64,000 nucleotides of DNA from Marsupella aquatica. Taxonomy: Eukaryota; Marchantiophyta. A program made the position numbers and the translations under genes. Positions 46,292-59,321 of the stretch are shown here, in pieces. The notes beneath the pieces were generated by a model that was not told where the DNA came from, ran no database searches, and saw only the letters and a list, made by a program, of their open reading frames with translations. The stretch covers positions 10,602,001-10,666,000 of the forward strand of contig OZ316893.1 of the NCBI GenBank assembly GCA_973895155.1, read 5' to 3'. The stretch's first letter is position 1. Each line of letters begins with the position of its first letter.

Positions 46292-49181
46292 TATTGGGAC
46301 CTCACTCTCACTCTTGTGATCTTTAAAATTTCTTTTGGCTCCCCTTTCCTTTGCTTTGTACCGGGCATGCCTAAGTATCCAGTGTATATTTTTGTTCCCC
46401 AACCTTCACTTGTACCATTTTTGTACAAACATGCCTTTGTACACGGTGTGTACCTCACACCTTTCTATTCACTCCACTTAATACCCCACTGCAGCACACA
46501 TGCTTACCTGACCTAATCTTCTCTGCCAGTTATTAAATTAAGCACTTGCGCTTCCTTCTCTTTCCTATATGAAATTATGAAACTGCTATATGGTGAATCT
46601 AACTTTTAGGTTTTGTCTTATTTATATTTTGTGTTTAATATTTGAATTTTAATGTGCCTTAACAAGGTGAATCATTTATATTAATTTGATTTTGCATTAA
46701 CTTTTAGACCCTTTTTAATTTTAGTGAATTTAGAGTATTTGAATATATTTGGCTCCCCTCCTAAATGTTTAATTTTTCCTTTTCAATCACTCCTTAGCTT
46801 TTTCTCATGAGAGTGAGACAAATGAATTTGAACAATGTACACATCTTGTGTATTAAGTTTCCCCTCATGGTTTCCTTTGCAAAATTTATGGTTTTAATTG
46901 AGTTGATTGTCACTACCTAGAAGCAAGTGCTAATCTGTACTATATGTGCACAATTCTTTAGTACTTTTGTACTTTCTTGGCCATAATGTGCTTTTTTGGC
47001 ATGTGAAAGGTGTCACTCAATCTTTGATGTCACTTACTCTTAATTAACAGATTAATTTATTGGCATATAGTTTACATGTATCTACTTCTTTTATCATAAA
47101 ATAAGTTAAATGAATTACATATCATTACAAGACAAAAACAGAGGCATGTTCCAACAAAAATAGAGGCATGTTCCAGGATGAACATGCTATATGAACAAGT
47201 GTGCATGTGACTGACAAACATCCAAGTATCCCCATCCCATTGGAGCCCGTCCCTGCACCTACTGTGAACCCTCTGTTTGGAATCCAATGACACTCATAAT
47301 AACCCTTTGTTTGGAATCCAATGGCACTCATAATACGGAGTGCAAAGGAACGGTGAGGATTGATTCCCAGGTAGATTGCATTTCATAAATAGAAATGGAT
47401 CATTAGTGTTTGATGGAAGAATCTTTTAGCGAAACCTGGGGTTCGCAATGGTGGTGTTCTACTTTGGATGAAGAGCCGGCAGCCAATGGTAGACTTATGA
47501 CAAGAGGGTACTCTAGATATAGATGGATGGATAGGTGAACCAATTAGCGGAACCTGGATCCGCCCTGGTACCCGGCTCCACTGGGAGTGGGAGTGTCACC
47601 ACCCCTATCCCAGGTTTGCTCCATGTGATTCTATTCACATGCAGAAAACCCACTGTAGCACTCGTTGGTGGGAGACTTCGAAGTGTACTTTGTGGCTTCA
47701 ACTGGTTCCATATTCTGATGTCGGCTTTCGACTTTTGCCCAGTCTTGGGAAGGTGTCTGGTTTGCCCAGCTCTGGTTGTTTCGATTCCTATTCGTCATTG
47801 TTGGTGCGTTTCTGTTTATCAAACTGGGGAATGTGCAAACTTGAGAATCAAATCTGAAATCGAATGCAAAATTCAGACTCAGATCTCAAAAATCGAAATG
47901 AACAACCGCTTGCATGTACGATTCCGACTGATGCCTCGGGCTCGACATATGGACGAAAATTGTCGTGCAGCAAGAACCCTTGCAGTTTCAATCTATGTGC
48001 AAACAGAGAGACCACATGCAAGGTTTGTCACATCCATGATGACCGATTTTAATCCTACATTCCAACTTCTCCCTTTTTTCAATTCCTGGTTTACTGGTCA
48101 GTTGTGAATGCTTTCGAGAAATCAAATAGAATTCTTTTGTCTGGCAAGCTGCAATCGGAAGAAAGATCTGTTCTTGAATGGTGTGTATTTGGATCCAAGA
48201 TCACATACTACATGTGGTACCAGATAAGATTCTACAAAATCTGCTGGCTACCTTGGAGCTCAGGCCAAACTCCTGTTGCTTTAGTATCTACTTATGCTTT
48301 GAAGTTACAAAACCAATATATCAAATGACTTCAGCGAACTTGCCTAAAATGAATGTGATTTAATCAATAAAATGGACCCTGTAATCGAGCCCACAAGCTA
48401 ATCTAGAGGTTTAGATACTTGTCTACATAGAAGGGCACCTATAATCAGCCCAATGGCAGCACACGAATTTCCAGTAGTGCTAATGATAATGTACACGTCT
48501 TCCCAACCCACAATATACCTTTAATATTTTCTCTCAATAATTCCATGGCCGCTTGCATCGCCGCAGCTCGTGTGCCTCTCTGAAGAAGGGATGGTACTCT
48601 CGTCACTCTTGTTCCGATTTTTCCAAATTCTCCCAAGTGCCAAACCCCAGCATCCCTCTCATAATTGCTTCATTGCTGCTCTTGATGCCTGTAAGTGCCC
48701 AATGGGGCTGTAATAGATCCAGCAGCGATCTTGCCTGTAACTTCTCATCGTTCCCACCTGTAAGCACCATCTACTAAGTGATGAGACCTGGTTGTCAAGA
48801 GTGAGCGTCTTCAGTTTAGAGATAAACACTAGGGTACTAACGGGTACTAAATCCTTCAATTGCTGACTAGTTCTTCGTTTTCCTTCAGTCCCCACAAATC
48901 CTTCACACAAGTAAGCTCTTAAAGCTGTCCTTGGTGCTCTAGGGTTTGATCACCAAATACATTCCAGCAGAGGAACATGGCACACAAGCCTCCAGAGGCA
49001 TCTCAACCATCTCATTGGATTGCTAAAACGGGTCCCTAAAAGGTAGTGTAACGAATTGATGTTGAAGCATCAGGAATGACAATCAATAAGATTACCATGA
49101 ATGCCCACTTGAAGTACGTAGCGGACGATATAAACAATAAGTGAGATGGGAAACTTCCTGTCACTTTTGCACAAGTCACTA
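46292..49181. other. Intergenic, 3' flank of the transporter gene
   Basis: AT-rich from 46.3 to 47.5 kb. An open frame of 190 codons (47535-48107, plus) is the longest unexplained frame in the window. It resembles no family, has mixed composition and no splice context, so I do not call it. The stretch 48.4-49.18 kb probably contains the transporter's 3' UTR. Confidence 0.4.
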
Positions 49182-52100
49182 TTATACATGACTAATAGGT
49201 ATGGGAGGGGTTGGATAAGTTTGATGAGAACGTGCAGATGCTGCTCGTGATGATGACGAAGCTTGTCGAGTATCCTTCGATAACACGCTATTGTTAATAC
49301 CAAATGCTCCGTAAATAATAACGCCAATTGCCAACCACAGACCTACTCTTAGCCAGGTGGGCAATCTGCAAAGGAATAGTCAGGAATCAGGAAAATTTTC
49401 GCTCAAATATGGAAGTAAGAGATGTCCCTACTCTTAGAAACACCCCACCACTAAAAGAATTGAAATTATTTCAATTACGATTCTCATAAAGCTTCACACA
49501 AGAAGAAAGATGGTAGTACTTCATCAAGGCTGTGCTTGCATCTTCACTAATACAAGCCCTTGACGCTAGCATGGAGATACTAGTATCTATCTTTGCGAAT
49601 GACAAGGATAAGCAAAAAAAAGGGATTATTACCCCAAATTTACAAGTAGATACACATTTATTAGGACGGATAAAACTGGCAACGCTGGAACCCAGGGACA
49701 AACAAAACCTGCACAAAAGCCATACAGAAGTCGCGATATGAGTATCATGGGCAATGCCAATGTGGAGATTGGAAGTATGAATCTGCCCTTTCTGCATACA
49801 GATACTTTGATCACTTCATGCACCAACCAAAGGACAACACTCCATAATTTTCAGCTCAAGATCTGACAGAAAAATGGACGCCAGCGTTGGTATCAATGTC
49901 CAAAGACCAGAGTTGAATGGCAGCAGCCTACCTCCTGCATCGCCAAATTTGTGGCGTCCTTCATCTTGGTCAATCAAAAACAGCACCACAGTTCCAGCAA
50001 GAAATACAGGCACCCCAAGCACAAGTATCGTCCATGTTAACCACCTGATATTCAAATGATACACTAGTTAGCACATCAGCACAGAATTGTGCTTTAGTAT
50101 TTTGAAAGGGCTTCGGCAAGAATATTGTATAAAAATTCACAGTGCCCTTCTAAAACCAACCTCCCCCTGTGATAGCTTATTGGCCTGGCCTGGCCTGGCC
50201 TGGCCTGGCGTGGCCTGGCTTAGCTTGTAGGAGATTCAAATACATTTCAGTTGCACTTCATGAAAGAACTTCTACAGTCAAATGATTTATACTTTGGTTT
50301 GAAGTAAGTCTGTATTGATTGAGAGATCCCCCCGTAACAACCAAAATTTACATAACGAGTTGAGAATAATGATTGGATTTTGCTTGTAGATCCATCTAAG
50401 GGTGCATCAATTAGAGGAACATGTTTCATGTTTTCAGTAACATTTACAACCTTCATGAGTGAACTCTTGGGATTTTGAACTGTTCAATCTCTGCTACATT
50501 AGAAATTTTCATTTGTCGTTCATTCATTGCACGTACTGAACATTAGTATACAATCATTAGCTACCAAACTTCATACGTTAGTCCAGCTTTCGCATTTTCA
50601 GAAGCTCAAAGAAGTTTTTCCCCGGTTACTCAGAACCAAGTTCAAATCAGTTCATGTAAACTGAAATTAGCTTTTACCAAGTGTGCAAACAACTCACTTG
50701 TTCAAGCAAGACAGCAGTTCTACAATTTCATTTGAGGGTCAGAGAAGACCGTGAAATAGTGACTGAAGGCTGGCATGCAGCCAGTATCAGTACTATCTCA
50801 TGGCATGGTTTGTTTCTATAAAGCTGAGCACAAAGAACATGCGTCACTGGCAGCTCCACATTTATATCTTGTTTAAGAACTTACAGTGGCAGTGGAAGAG
50901 ATCCACCAATGCTGACCAACAAAGCTCCAAGACATACGCCCGCAATTCCAAAGGCTGCTGCCCATCGCCTTGCATCGTCTCTAGACATCTCTGCAACCGT
51001 TCAGTGCCTTTAGTACACATTAAAATACTTCTGTACAATAACAGTGTCTGTGCTGGAAGCGTATCTTTACTGAATCCTTTAAGCAAATTCATATCAAGCA
51101 GCTGCCTGAAGCTACGATCCGTTGGAAACGTCCCTGACCACTCCCAAAACACAAGATTTGAAAGCTGAAGGACTGTAAACTTGGGTATTGAAGACTAGCA
51201 CGAGGACGCTCCGACTGTGCAAACCCTATTGGAAATAACGTAAGAACTCCCTTTCGACAAATGTTTCAGCAAACAACTGTTGAAGATTGGTACATCAATC
51301 TGCACATGTTGAGTTGATTGAAATAATCCAAATAAAAATATGACGATATCTGGACGAATCAGATCCTCAACAATAGATACGGATGAATGTTTGATAGCTT
51401 ACAGCGAATCCAAGATTTACTACACTGTTAAAACTGGAAGGACGAATTAGATCCTTGGCCACTAGATAATAATGAATATTTACCTTCTACAGGGGGTTGA
51501 TGGGCAATCAAAGGATCATAGATAGAATCATTTGAATCTTTTATTGGATCCTTCTCCGCCTTGGGTGAATCAGGTTCGCCCACTTCCTCATCAGAACTGC
51601 TGCTGCCTGTATCTGAAGAGTGCTGATTTTGTGATGGCCGGTGCTCCTCAATGGCCTGCAGAAAACCTGGCAATGATGACATCGAGGACTCTGAGAGCAA
51701 GGAGAGCACCGGAGAAAAGTAGTGCTTCCTTGAGAGCATCCCAAAAAATGTAGGTGGGGGTGCGCTTTCTGGCGGAGTTTGTGCCTGCGCTCTGGCTGCT
51801 GCTCGAGCAAGTGCTTGAGGGGAAGGCTCAATAACAATGGGTGGATCCACGGGTGGAGCAAATCTCAAAATAAGAATGGAGACTGCCACAATTGAGAAAG
51901 CCAACAGTGTTCCAACGCTAACCTGTGGTGGCAAAGAAGAACAACGCAAAGTCATCAACTTCCATATCATCAAATGTGTCCGGAAGAGAGGTAGACTATA
52001 CCAAAAAAATTCGATGTCATGATAGAAATCTATGACTGCAGCTGTCTGATCAGAGTTTGGGCACAACCAATCTCTTCCATGCTTCAAAAACGCCTCGATG

Positions 52101-55100
52101 CCATATACAAATTTTTAGATCTACCATACAAGGAACAATACTTGATGCCATTTGATTCATTTAACAGGTAAGACACTATAATCCTTAAGTGAAGTTTTGC
52201 GCATCTAATAAGGTTAAAGGACGCGACAACAGAATTTGACGCACAAGCATTTCATAGAATTGGAGGAAACCTCAAGGATTGCAAACAATCGTATGAGAGA
52301 GAAAGTACCATTCCCGCAAGCTGATCTACATTCAACCCAAAAGCCATCAAAGCAGCTACAAAGCCGGTTATCACGGTTCCATTGACAGGCACATGTGTTT
52401 TTCTATGAATCCGTGCAAAGAAACGGGGTAGGAGGCCATCCCTCGCCATGGCCATCAAAATTCTAGGCTGCAAGAACGAAACCAGATGGTCACATTAAGA
52501 ATTTTTTAAAAGACCAGATAAAGATGCACGAAAAAGGAAAGGTTACAAAATTTAATTGTAAAGCACTAATCCACCAGAAGATTTTAAAGGAACATTTATT
52601 TGTATTTTTAAGGTAAACTGGCACTTGCTATTCCAACAGCCGATTATTATCGAAGCGTACTCCTCAGCCTGATTATTCCCAAAGTAAAATATAATCGCAT
52701 GACTCCCCAAATCAAGCAACGTTCTACAGGTCTTCATGTGAATTCTGGAGTCGAAGAACCAGCGAACTATATGTTTATCGATACTGAATAAAGGGCAGAA
52801 ATCGTTGATACCCAAACAAATGCTAGAATCCAGGTCAAATATTTGGAAGAAAGAACATAACCCTAGATTCTGCAAGAAGCTTAAAATAACACAACGTTTT
52901 CAAAAGCGTTAATTAGCTTAGCCGACCTGTGGAAGAAGGGAGCCCATTAATGTTGTAGATAATGCAGCAATTGCACCCCCTGTTACTATGTACCTACAAC
53001 GTAGCCAAAAACGACGGAATCAAATGTTGTTAGCTCGAGTCACGGTGTATACTCAGTGAGACATCTACTTTAGTAAATGTCACGTGCTTTACTTTCTTAG
53101 AAGCTGCACAAAAAGTATCACATTAAGCAGAAGGCTGATAAAGGAAGCAAATTAACTAAAAAGTACAGCGAGCCTGACATATGGCATCGGAAGGAGCACA
53201 TATCAGATGCAATACCGGTCAAACCTATGTCATTACATTTCACCCTTCATAGGGATCAATCTGCGAGCACCTCTTGCAATCCAGGCATCAGAAAGAATGA
53301 TAGACAGTCAATACTGCACAACTTTACATACATGGCCCAAGGCATGCCATTGCTGGCAAATGCTGATGACATTGGCGTGTCCGGATCCATCTGGCTGTAA
53401 GGGACTATACCCACAATAACTGATGACACCAACATGTAAAGGACGCTGCAGATTCCGAGGGCAAGAGCTATGCCTAAAGGCAGATCTCGCTGTGGGTTCT
53501 TCACCTGAATCACATTTGCAGAGAATGGACACGATAAGACATGGTCTTTGTTTTCTTCGTAGGACCTGAATTTGTAACAAGTACTGCATACTCTATTCCA
53601 AGTGCTCTGCCAATTTTCTAATCGTTCCTTTTGAGCATCTGCTAAAAGTTGACTGAGAAGTCCGAACAGAATCAAATGATTAGACCATACAAAAAGCAAG
53701 CCTGGCTTCAACCTAGTGCCCACTCAACCAGAACTTGACCATCCACAAAACGAATTACTAATATCCAAACGCCATTGTAGACGTCCTTCACGGCATACCA
53801 TCACACAAAAGAAGGAATTGCGAGAAACTCCGACCTCTTCTGCTGTGCTAGCAACAGTATCAAAGCCGATAAATGCAAAGAACAGTGTCGCCGCAGCTCC
53901 GAGCACCCCATTTACTCCAAATGGTAAGTACCTGCATGACAGACCAATAGTGGTGTCTTCATCGTCCACTCAATAGGTAGGTCCACGAATATACAATTTT
54001 CCCCTAAACTCTCATATTTGGCAATCTCCATTTTTCTGCAACCTTTCTATCATCTGCTTGCACGTCCATTCTAGACAGAGGAATAAGTAGTCGCTTAATA
54101 CAAAATGCTGAATAAAAAATCAACATGACTGCGCAAGGCTCAAGATCCGTTGCAATTTTGTTGACGAAACTTTAGAAACAAATGTCAACCATTTGCGTGT
54201 CATAGGTACAGTCGGAGGCTGATGCATGCCCTCAAGCACATGGAAGCCAGGACCAGTTGAATGGCCCGAATAGCGGCTGCTTAACTTCAGAGCAACTGTC
54301 CACTATTTGCAGATGGTGATTACTTGGTAACGGTACGCAGATAAAAACACGGAACAGCAGCATGTTCAAACTAACCGTGCTTCAAAAAATTAATGCATGG
54401 AGGAAAATGCAATGATTGTCACAAAGAAAAAGCTAGATTACAATGTAGCCTAGTTGCACAACGCCTTACCCATCAGCCTGTTTATATCCTTGCCAACCAC
54501 TTTTGAATCCTGCGTAAGATCCTGCCGCCACTACAAATACTAGTACTATCACATTGGCAACTGTCATGAATGCCTGCACTCCTGCACTCTGCAAATACAC
54601 ATAGCAACAAAGATAGGGGGTGAATTTCCCCTTGTCTCCTGAATAACCTGCAAATTTGGTTTGTCTGCTGCATTCGGATTCAGAAGGAAGGTAGAACAGA
54701 TACTGCACTGTTCAACGCCCACAAGAATATATTCTAGGCCAAACTCACCCTCATGTGACCACCAATCAGAGTTCAACTCATCACATTACAAAAGATATCC
54801 CCATGTTTGTCAAAACAAGCCTATAATCGCCGGCAGTTCCTACACATTTGAATTGCAAGATTCATTCCAACATCCCGCAAACCACGGTTCCTAACACTGG
54901 TGTTCATTGATAGTCTCCTCCAACGATTACACGGCGATGAAGTGCGAATCTGACACTATTAAGTTGCAGAAGTGACATTGATAGACTCAAGCCAAGGACA
55001 CTGCCCACCAATGTTTGAAACACTGCCCAAAGTGTGATTATGCAGCAGAGTACTTTGTCTCCGCTCATGTGCTATGGACCTCATTCTGTGGGTACCAAGG

Positions 55101-57233
55101 CCACGAATGCTGAAATCAGACCAACCTTTGCATGGATGTTTTAGAATCGGCGAGTAGAATGTACCTCTTTGATCCCAATGCACAAGAGCATGGTTACAGC
55201 TATGACGAGTAGACCAGCACCAGGATCGACAACCACTCCCCCCCAATCTTGTCTTCGCAAAATAATTGGAAGATTGTCGGCACTTCCAAAGAATATTCCC
55301 TGAAAATACATTTGTCTGTTTTATAAGTCTTTGACGACCTTGCCACGGATTTAGCAGCAAAACCTTCTGCCCAGAGAGAGACAGGGAGGGAATGGAAGGT
55401 GTAAGCTCCAATGGTAATAAGAATATCACTTGCTGATCGACAGCATCCTCATACAAGGTGTGCATGTAGGCACATGAAGCGGACTGCGTTATGAGGTGTA
55501 ACTTAATGTATAAATTCGCTTCTAGGAGTACAGCTTACTTAATTCTGCGTGGTGGAATACACATTCCCAAGTAACCTTTTTGGGCAACCTTCTTTTGCAG
55601 ATAAGATGGAAATCAGGGCATCAGCAACTAGCAACGGAAGTACGTTGGCGTTCGTGGGGTAATGAAACCATTGCACGACCACTTACCAGATTTGGAGAAA
55701 TTCCACGTGCAACTGTGGATCCACCGACAGTATATTCAAGTACAAGTGCCCACCCGATAATCCACGCCGCCCTGCTCAACAACCCCAAGGTTCAGCTGCT
55801 TACCAAGCTAGAAACCCGTTTATTTACGCATGTCAAGTAAGTCTTTGTATCAAGCGGGACGAAGAATTCAAACGAATCCAGCTACGGAGGAGAAAATGGC
55901 TTTGATTTACAGGAAAGATAAAGTCCTTGCACGCCCACCTCTCTTACCGAGATGTTCATCGTTCAAAAAGCTGTCGCAAACATGCATGCTCAGGAGTAAA
56001 TCGCTGATTGCATTCTACAGTTGAAAAAATTTTAGGCTAATTCTAAAGACCGATAAGTTCAAGAGTTTACCCTTCTCCCACGCATGTGTACGCGTAATGG
56101 TAAGCGCTTCCAGCGGAAGGGCACCTGCTAGCCAACTCGGCATAGCAAAGAGCAGACATCGCAGCAGCGATACCAGCAATGAGAAAAGAGAACGGAAGCG
56201 CAGGTCCAACCTTTTCCCGTGCGACAGTTCCCACCAGAACATATACACCTGCGCCAATGGTGGATCCCACACCTGCGCAAATACAGCAAAAACGTAGTCC
56301 TCAACTGGTGGTGACTTCCACACAGCCCGAACCTCATTCTTTCGCTAGAGGTACGGCCTTGAACCTCTGTAGTCTTGCGCAATGAGATCGGATATTCTAC
56401 AAACTAGACAAAGTAACCAGCGGCGTCGATGAGGGCGAGAGTTGAAATTAGATGGAGCAAATCGTTGGTGGTGACGGTATCTATCAACTGTAAAAATGTA
56501 AAATTTGAAAGTTCTAGCTGTAGAAAGTAATCAAAGTTGTCCTCGGCTCAATTGGCTGTTCTCAACCATGGAACGACAAATGCTACGCTGGTAACCTTCC
56601 TTGCGCGTAGCCACCTTGAATTGCAGCCGTTATTTGACCAAAGGAAGAAAAATGTTGCATCTAGATATGAATCTACTTTGTGCACAAATTGCCGAACGAC
56701 TCTATCCACCACCCTTCACGACCTACACCGCGCTCAAAGTTGCAACTCATCGAGGAAAATCCAATATGCTTCTGTATGTGAAGATCTGGCCATAAGTTTC
56801 GACGAATTACCACAGCCTCTACTGGAGCTAATAATGAGGATGGAACATGCCATGCGCAGAGAGGACGATGTATAGATTGGCGTTAGTCATCCATATTCGT
56901 AGAGACTTTCAAGCAAGGGGTTTGGTCGATTGCGGTCCCGAATCTATCTGCAACCGTGCAAGCATGAATTCCCCGAAACAGTGTATTTTCAAGAAGTTAC
57001 GTGCCCAATCTCGCACAAAGTTATGGAGAATTCACAACACTTACTCCTTACTTTACGAATTTGGGCCAGAATTCAACCTATGCATACTGAGACACATGAG
57101 AAGCGAAGAGCGCGCACATACCGATGGGGACAAGCTGGGCCACGCCGAGATGACGAGCTAGTAATGTTCCTGTGACCTTCTGTCCGACCACTTTGCGCCT
57201 CCACAGTCTGGAGATTCCCTCATTGGCCCCCAT
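49182..57233 (-). CDS. CAT: Cationic amino acid transporter (CAT2/3/4-like)
   Basis: A membrane permease of the APC superfamily that moves cationic and other amino acids across plasma or vacuolar membrane. Exons (minus strand): 57233-57122, 56272-56071, 55771-55687, 55299-55165, 54588-54470, 53931-53835, 53504-53332, 52993-52927, 52467-52309, 51931-51484, 50990-50885, 50044-49932, 49708-49633, 49365-49182. All borders are GT..AG and in phase, giving 691 aa; Arabidopsis members are about 600-640. TM1 carries [16 protein letters not shown] (from residue 39), followed by [57 protein letters not shown] and [16 protein letters not shown]. Twelve to fourteen hydrophobic segments are expected. Exon 10 adds a long hydrophilic loop (about residues 405-530). 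The C-terminal pair of segments (exons 12-14) identifies the CAT subfamily. An alternative upstream start would add about 19 basic residues. Intact. Confidence 0.95.
50181..50220. repeat. (TGGCC)n pentanucleotide microsatellite
   Basis: About eight TGGCC units with one G substitution, in the transporter intron between exons 11 and 12. Confidence 0.95.
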
Positions 57234-58900
57234 CTTGTTCTTGTTCCGCCGTTTTCCAGGTGAATGCTGCTGTCGATGTCGCTGGATCACCCCCGTTCCT
57301 CCTCCTTCCTTGACTCAATTGATTCTCCTCCTCTTCTCTCCGGAACGACAATGCCTCACTGCTCTGCGAGCATCACCGCAGCCTTTGCCAGAGAACAAGA
57401 CGAACTATACTCGGTAACAACTCCCATATAAGCTTGCCATCACCTCCGAAAGAACGGCCCCCATCCAAACCAAACCAGACCAAACCAGCCAAGACAAGAC
57501 AGGACAGGAGTTGGCTCAAACACTACACCACTCTTCCTAAAGGCCCGGTCGAATCTTGCAATTCAATCACCCTCGTCCTAATGCAATTTTACTTCTAGTC
57601 ACCCCAGCGCAGGCAGGAGGCAAGACGAGGAGGAGGCCGGGGGCAGGCAGGCAAGCATGTCCGCAAGCCAGCATTCGATTGACCTAGCTAGCCACCCACA
57701 GGGCCAGCAAGCGAGAGAGGTCAGCCAGCCGGACCGCCGCCCAGCTTTCCCACGAAAATCACATCCCAATTGCACTCCTGCAAGCAATTGTTGTGTAATA
57801 AGCAATCCACGAGCCGACATCACTCGCACCGGAATAAGAGATGAAGTCACTAGACACCGCAAACACGCTACTACTGTAGCGTAAGTAAACTCTGCTCACT
57901 AATTCGTAGTAAAATAATAAACTCCGCGGCAAAGCAGACCTGCACAGACATCCACAAGTCCACAACACAGCACGCTGCTGAGAGTGAGCGCCATGTAGCT
58001 AGTAGACACTGCACACAGCTAAGAAAGATGCAGCTAGCAAGACTAGCAAGCTAAGGCACTCATTACAGTACCGGTATCGGAACGAACGCATTCCGCGGAC
58101 TGATTGCGACCTCGCTGGCCGGGAGGCTGGCAGGCTGCCTCCTCCTCGGCTTTGCCTAGGTCCAGTAGATTGGGGACAGCAGAACCGGCCAGCTCGCTTG
58201 CTCTGTTCGTCGTGCATCAAGGATCACAGCATCCACTTACTGTGCTTGACCCGTGACGCACTTTGTCCATTATTGTAATCACCTCGTTTTACTCCTCTTT
58301 CAATGGACAAGCAAGCAAGCACGCGTGGCGAGTCCTGTCAACGAGTCCAATTCTTCGTTCTGTTCCTGAGGCATAATTGTAAGCTCGATTTTGACGAGAA
58401 AGCTCACAGCGGAATGAAACAAACTCCTTCCAAACGGGGCAGGCAGGCAGGTGAGCAAGGCACGAAGGAATCAAGGGAATCAAGGGAAACAAGGGAATTT
58501 CAGGAATCGTGATGGCGAGAAAAGGGCGAGACGGACACGATTAATTAATTGACAAAAAAGCGCATCATCACGAGATTCAATGGCGCCGCGGGTTACGTCA
58601 AAAAGGGCAATCCCCGCCTTCCGATCTGCTGCTCCTTCGTTGCCCTTGCGTTGCGGTGCGTAGCACGAGGAGTCGAGGACCCGTGCTGACCAGTCCTGCG
58701 TCCTTGGAGAATGGAGAGAGCCAGAGAGGGGCTGGACGGTACGGTACCGCGAAGATTCACTTCCATCCAACAGCCAGAGATGCGATTCCTGATCACTCTA
58801 CCCATAATTTTATTCCTGTACGGAAAGAAGGTTATGGGTTATTTCATTTCTGTACGGAATATAGATTCTTTGTGAGTACCGTAACCACTTTGGAAACCTG
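57234..58900 (-). promoter_or_regulatory. 5' region of the transporter gene
   Basis: Less AT-rich than the rest of the window, with CpG and C/T-rich runs (57240-57360) on the plus strand, i.e. a purine-rich leader on the gene strand. It contains loose repeats of CAGGCAGGCAAGC and AAGGGAATCAAGGG (57600-57720 and 58437-58500). No second gene is recognised; overlapping open frames on both strands here are composition-driven. Confidence 0.35.
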
Positions 58901-59179
58901 TTGTTTCAGTAATCTGTTCCTAGGAAGTGACTCCTTTTTCTTGACCCTACATTACGTGCTATAATGGAGGTGTGGGCAAGCTTTTTAACCTGAACCTTTC
59001 TTGCTCCAAGAAAGCTCACAAAAACTTCGTTGTCTAGTGTGTTTTCAGGTTTTCTTTTCGCTTTCTGATCATATAAGGTTATTAGCCCCAAACCAGACCA
59101 GACCATCATCATCCTATACCAGGATGCGATGTGAGGTGACGATAGTGACTAAAGTGATTAGGGTCCCAGTAATTGTGTA

Positions 59180-59321
59180 CCAAAATGTGACACTAAGTGA
59201 ATACTATAACATTCCATCACATAAGGAACCCAATTATTTTGTTTAAATTATCAAAATGTGACCCTAAGGGAATACTATAACATTCCATAATATAAGGAAC
59301 CCAATTATTTTGTTTAAATTA
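59180..59321. repeat. 71-bp tandem duplication
   Basis: Units 59180-59250 and 59251-59321 share CAAAATGTGAC, GAATACTATAACATTCCAT and AAGGAACCCAATTATTTTG. They differ at only a few positions, so the duplication is fairly recent. Confidence 0.92.

Noticed and set aside
47535-48107. 190-codon plus-strand frame
   Set aside because: It is the longest unexplained frame, but has no family resemblance, no codon-use signal I can judge, and no splice or promoter context. A transcript would change this.
51541-51861. Leu/His/Pro-rich minus-strand frame overlapping transporter exon 10
   Set aside because: It is an off-frame shadow of the exon. The true frame gives the family-consistent loop and correct phases.
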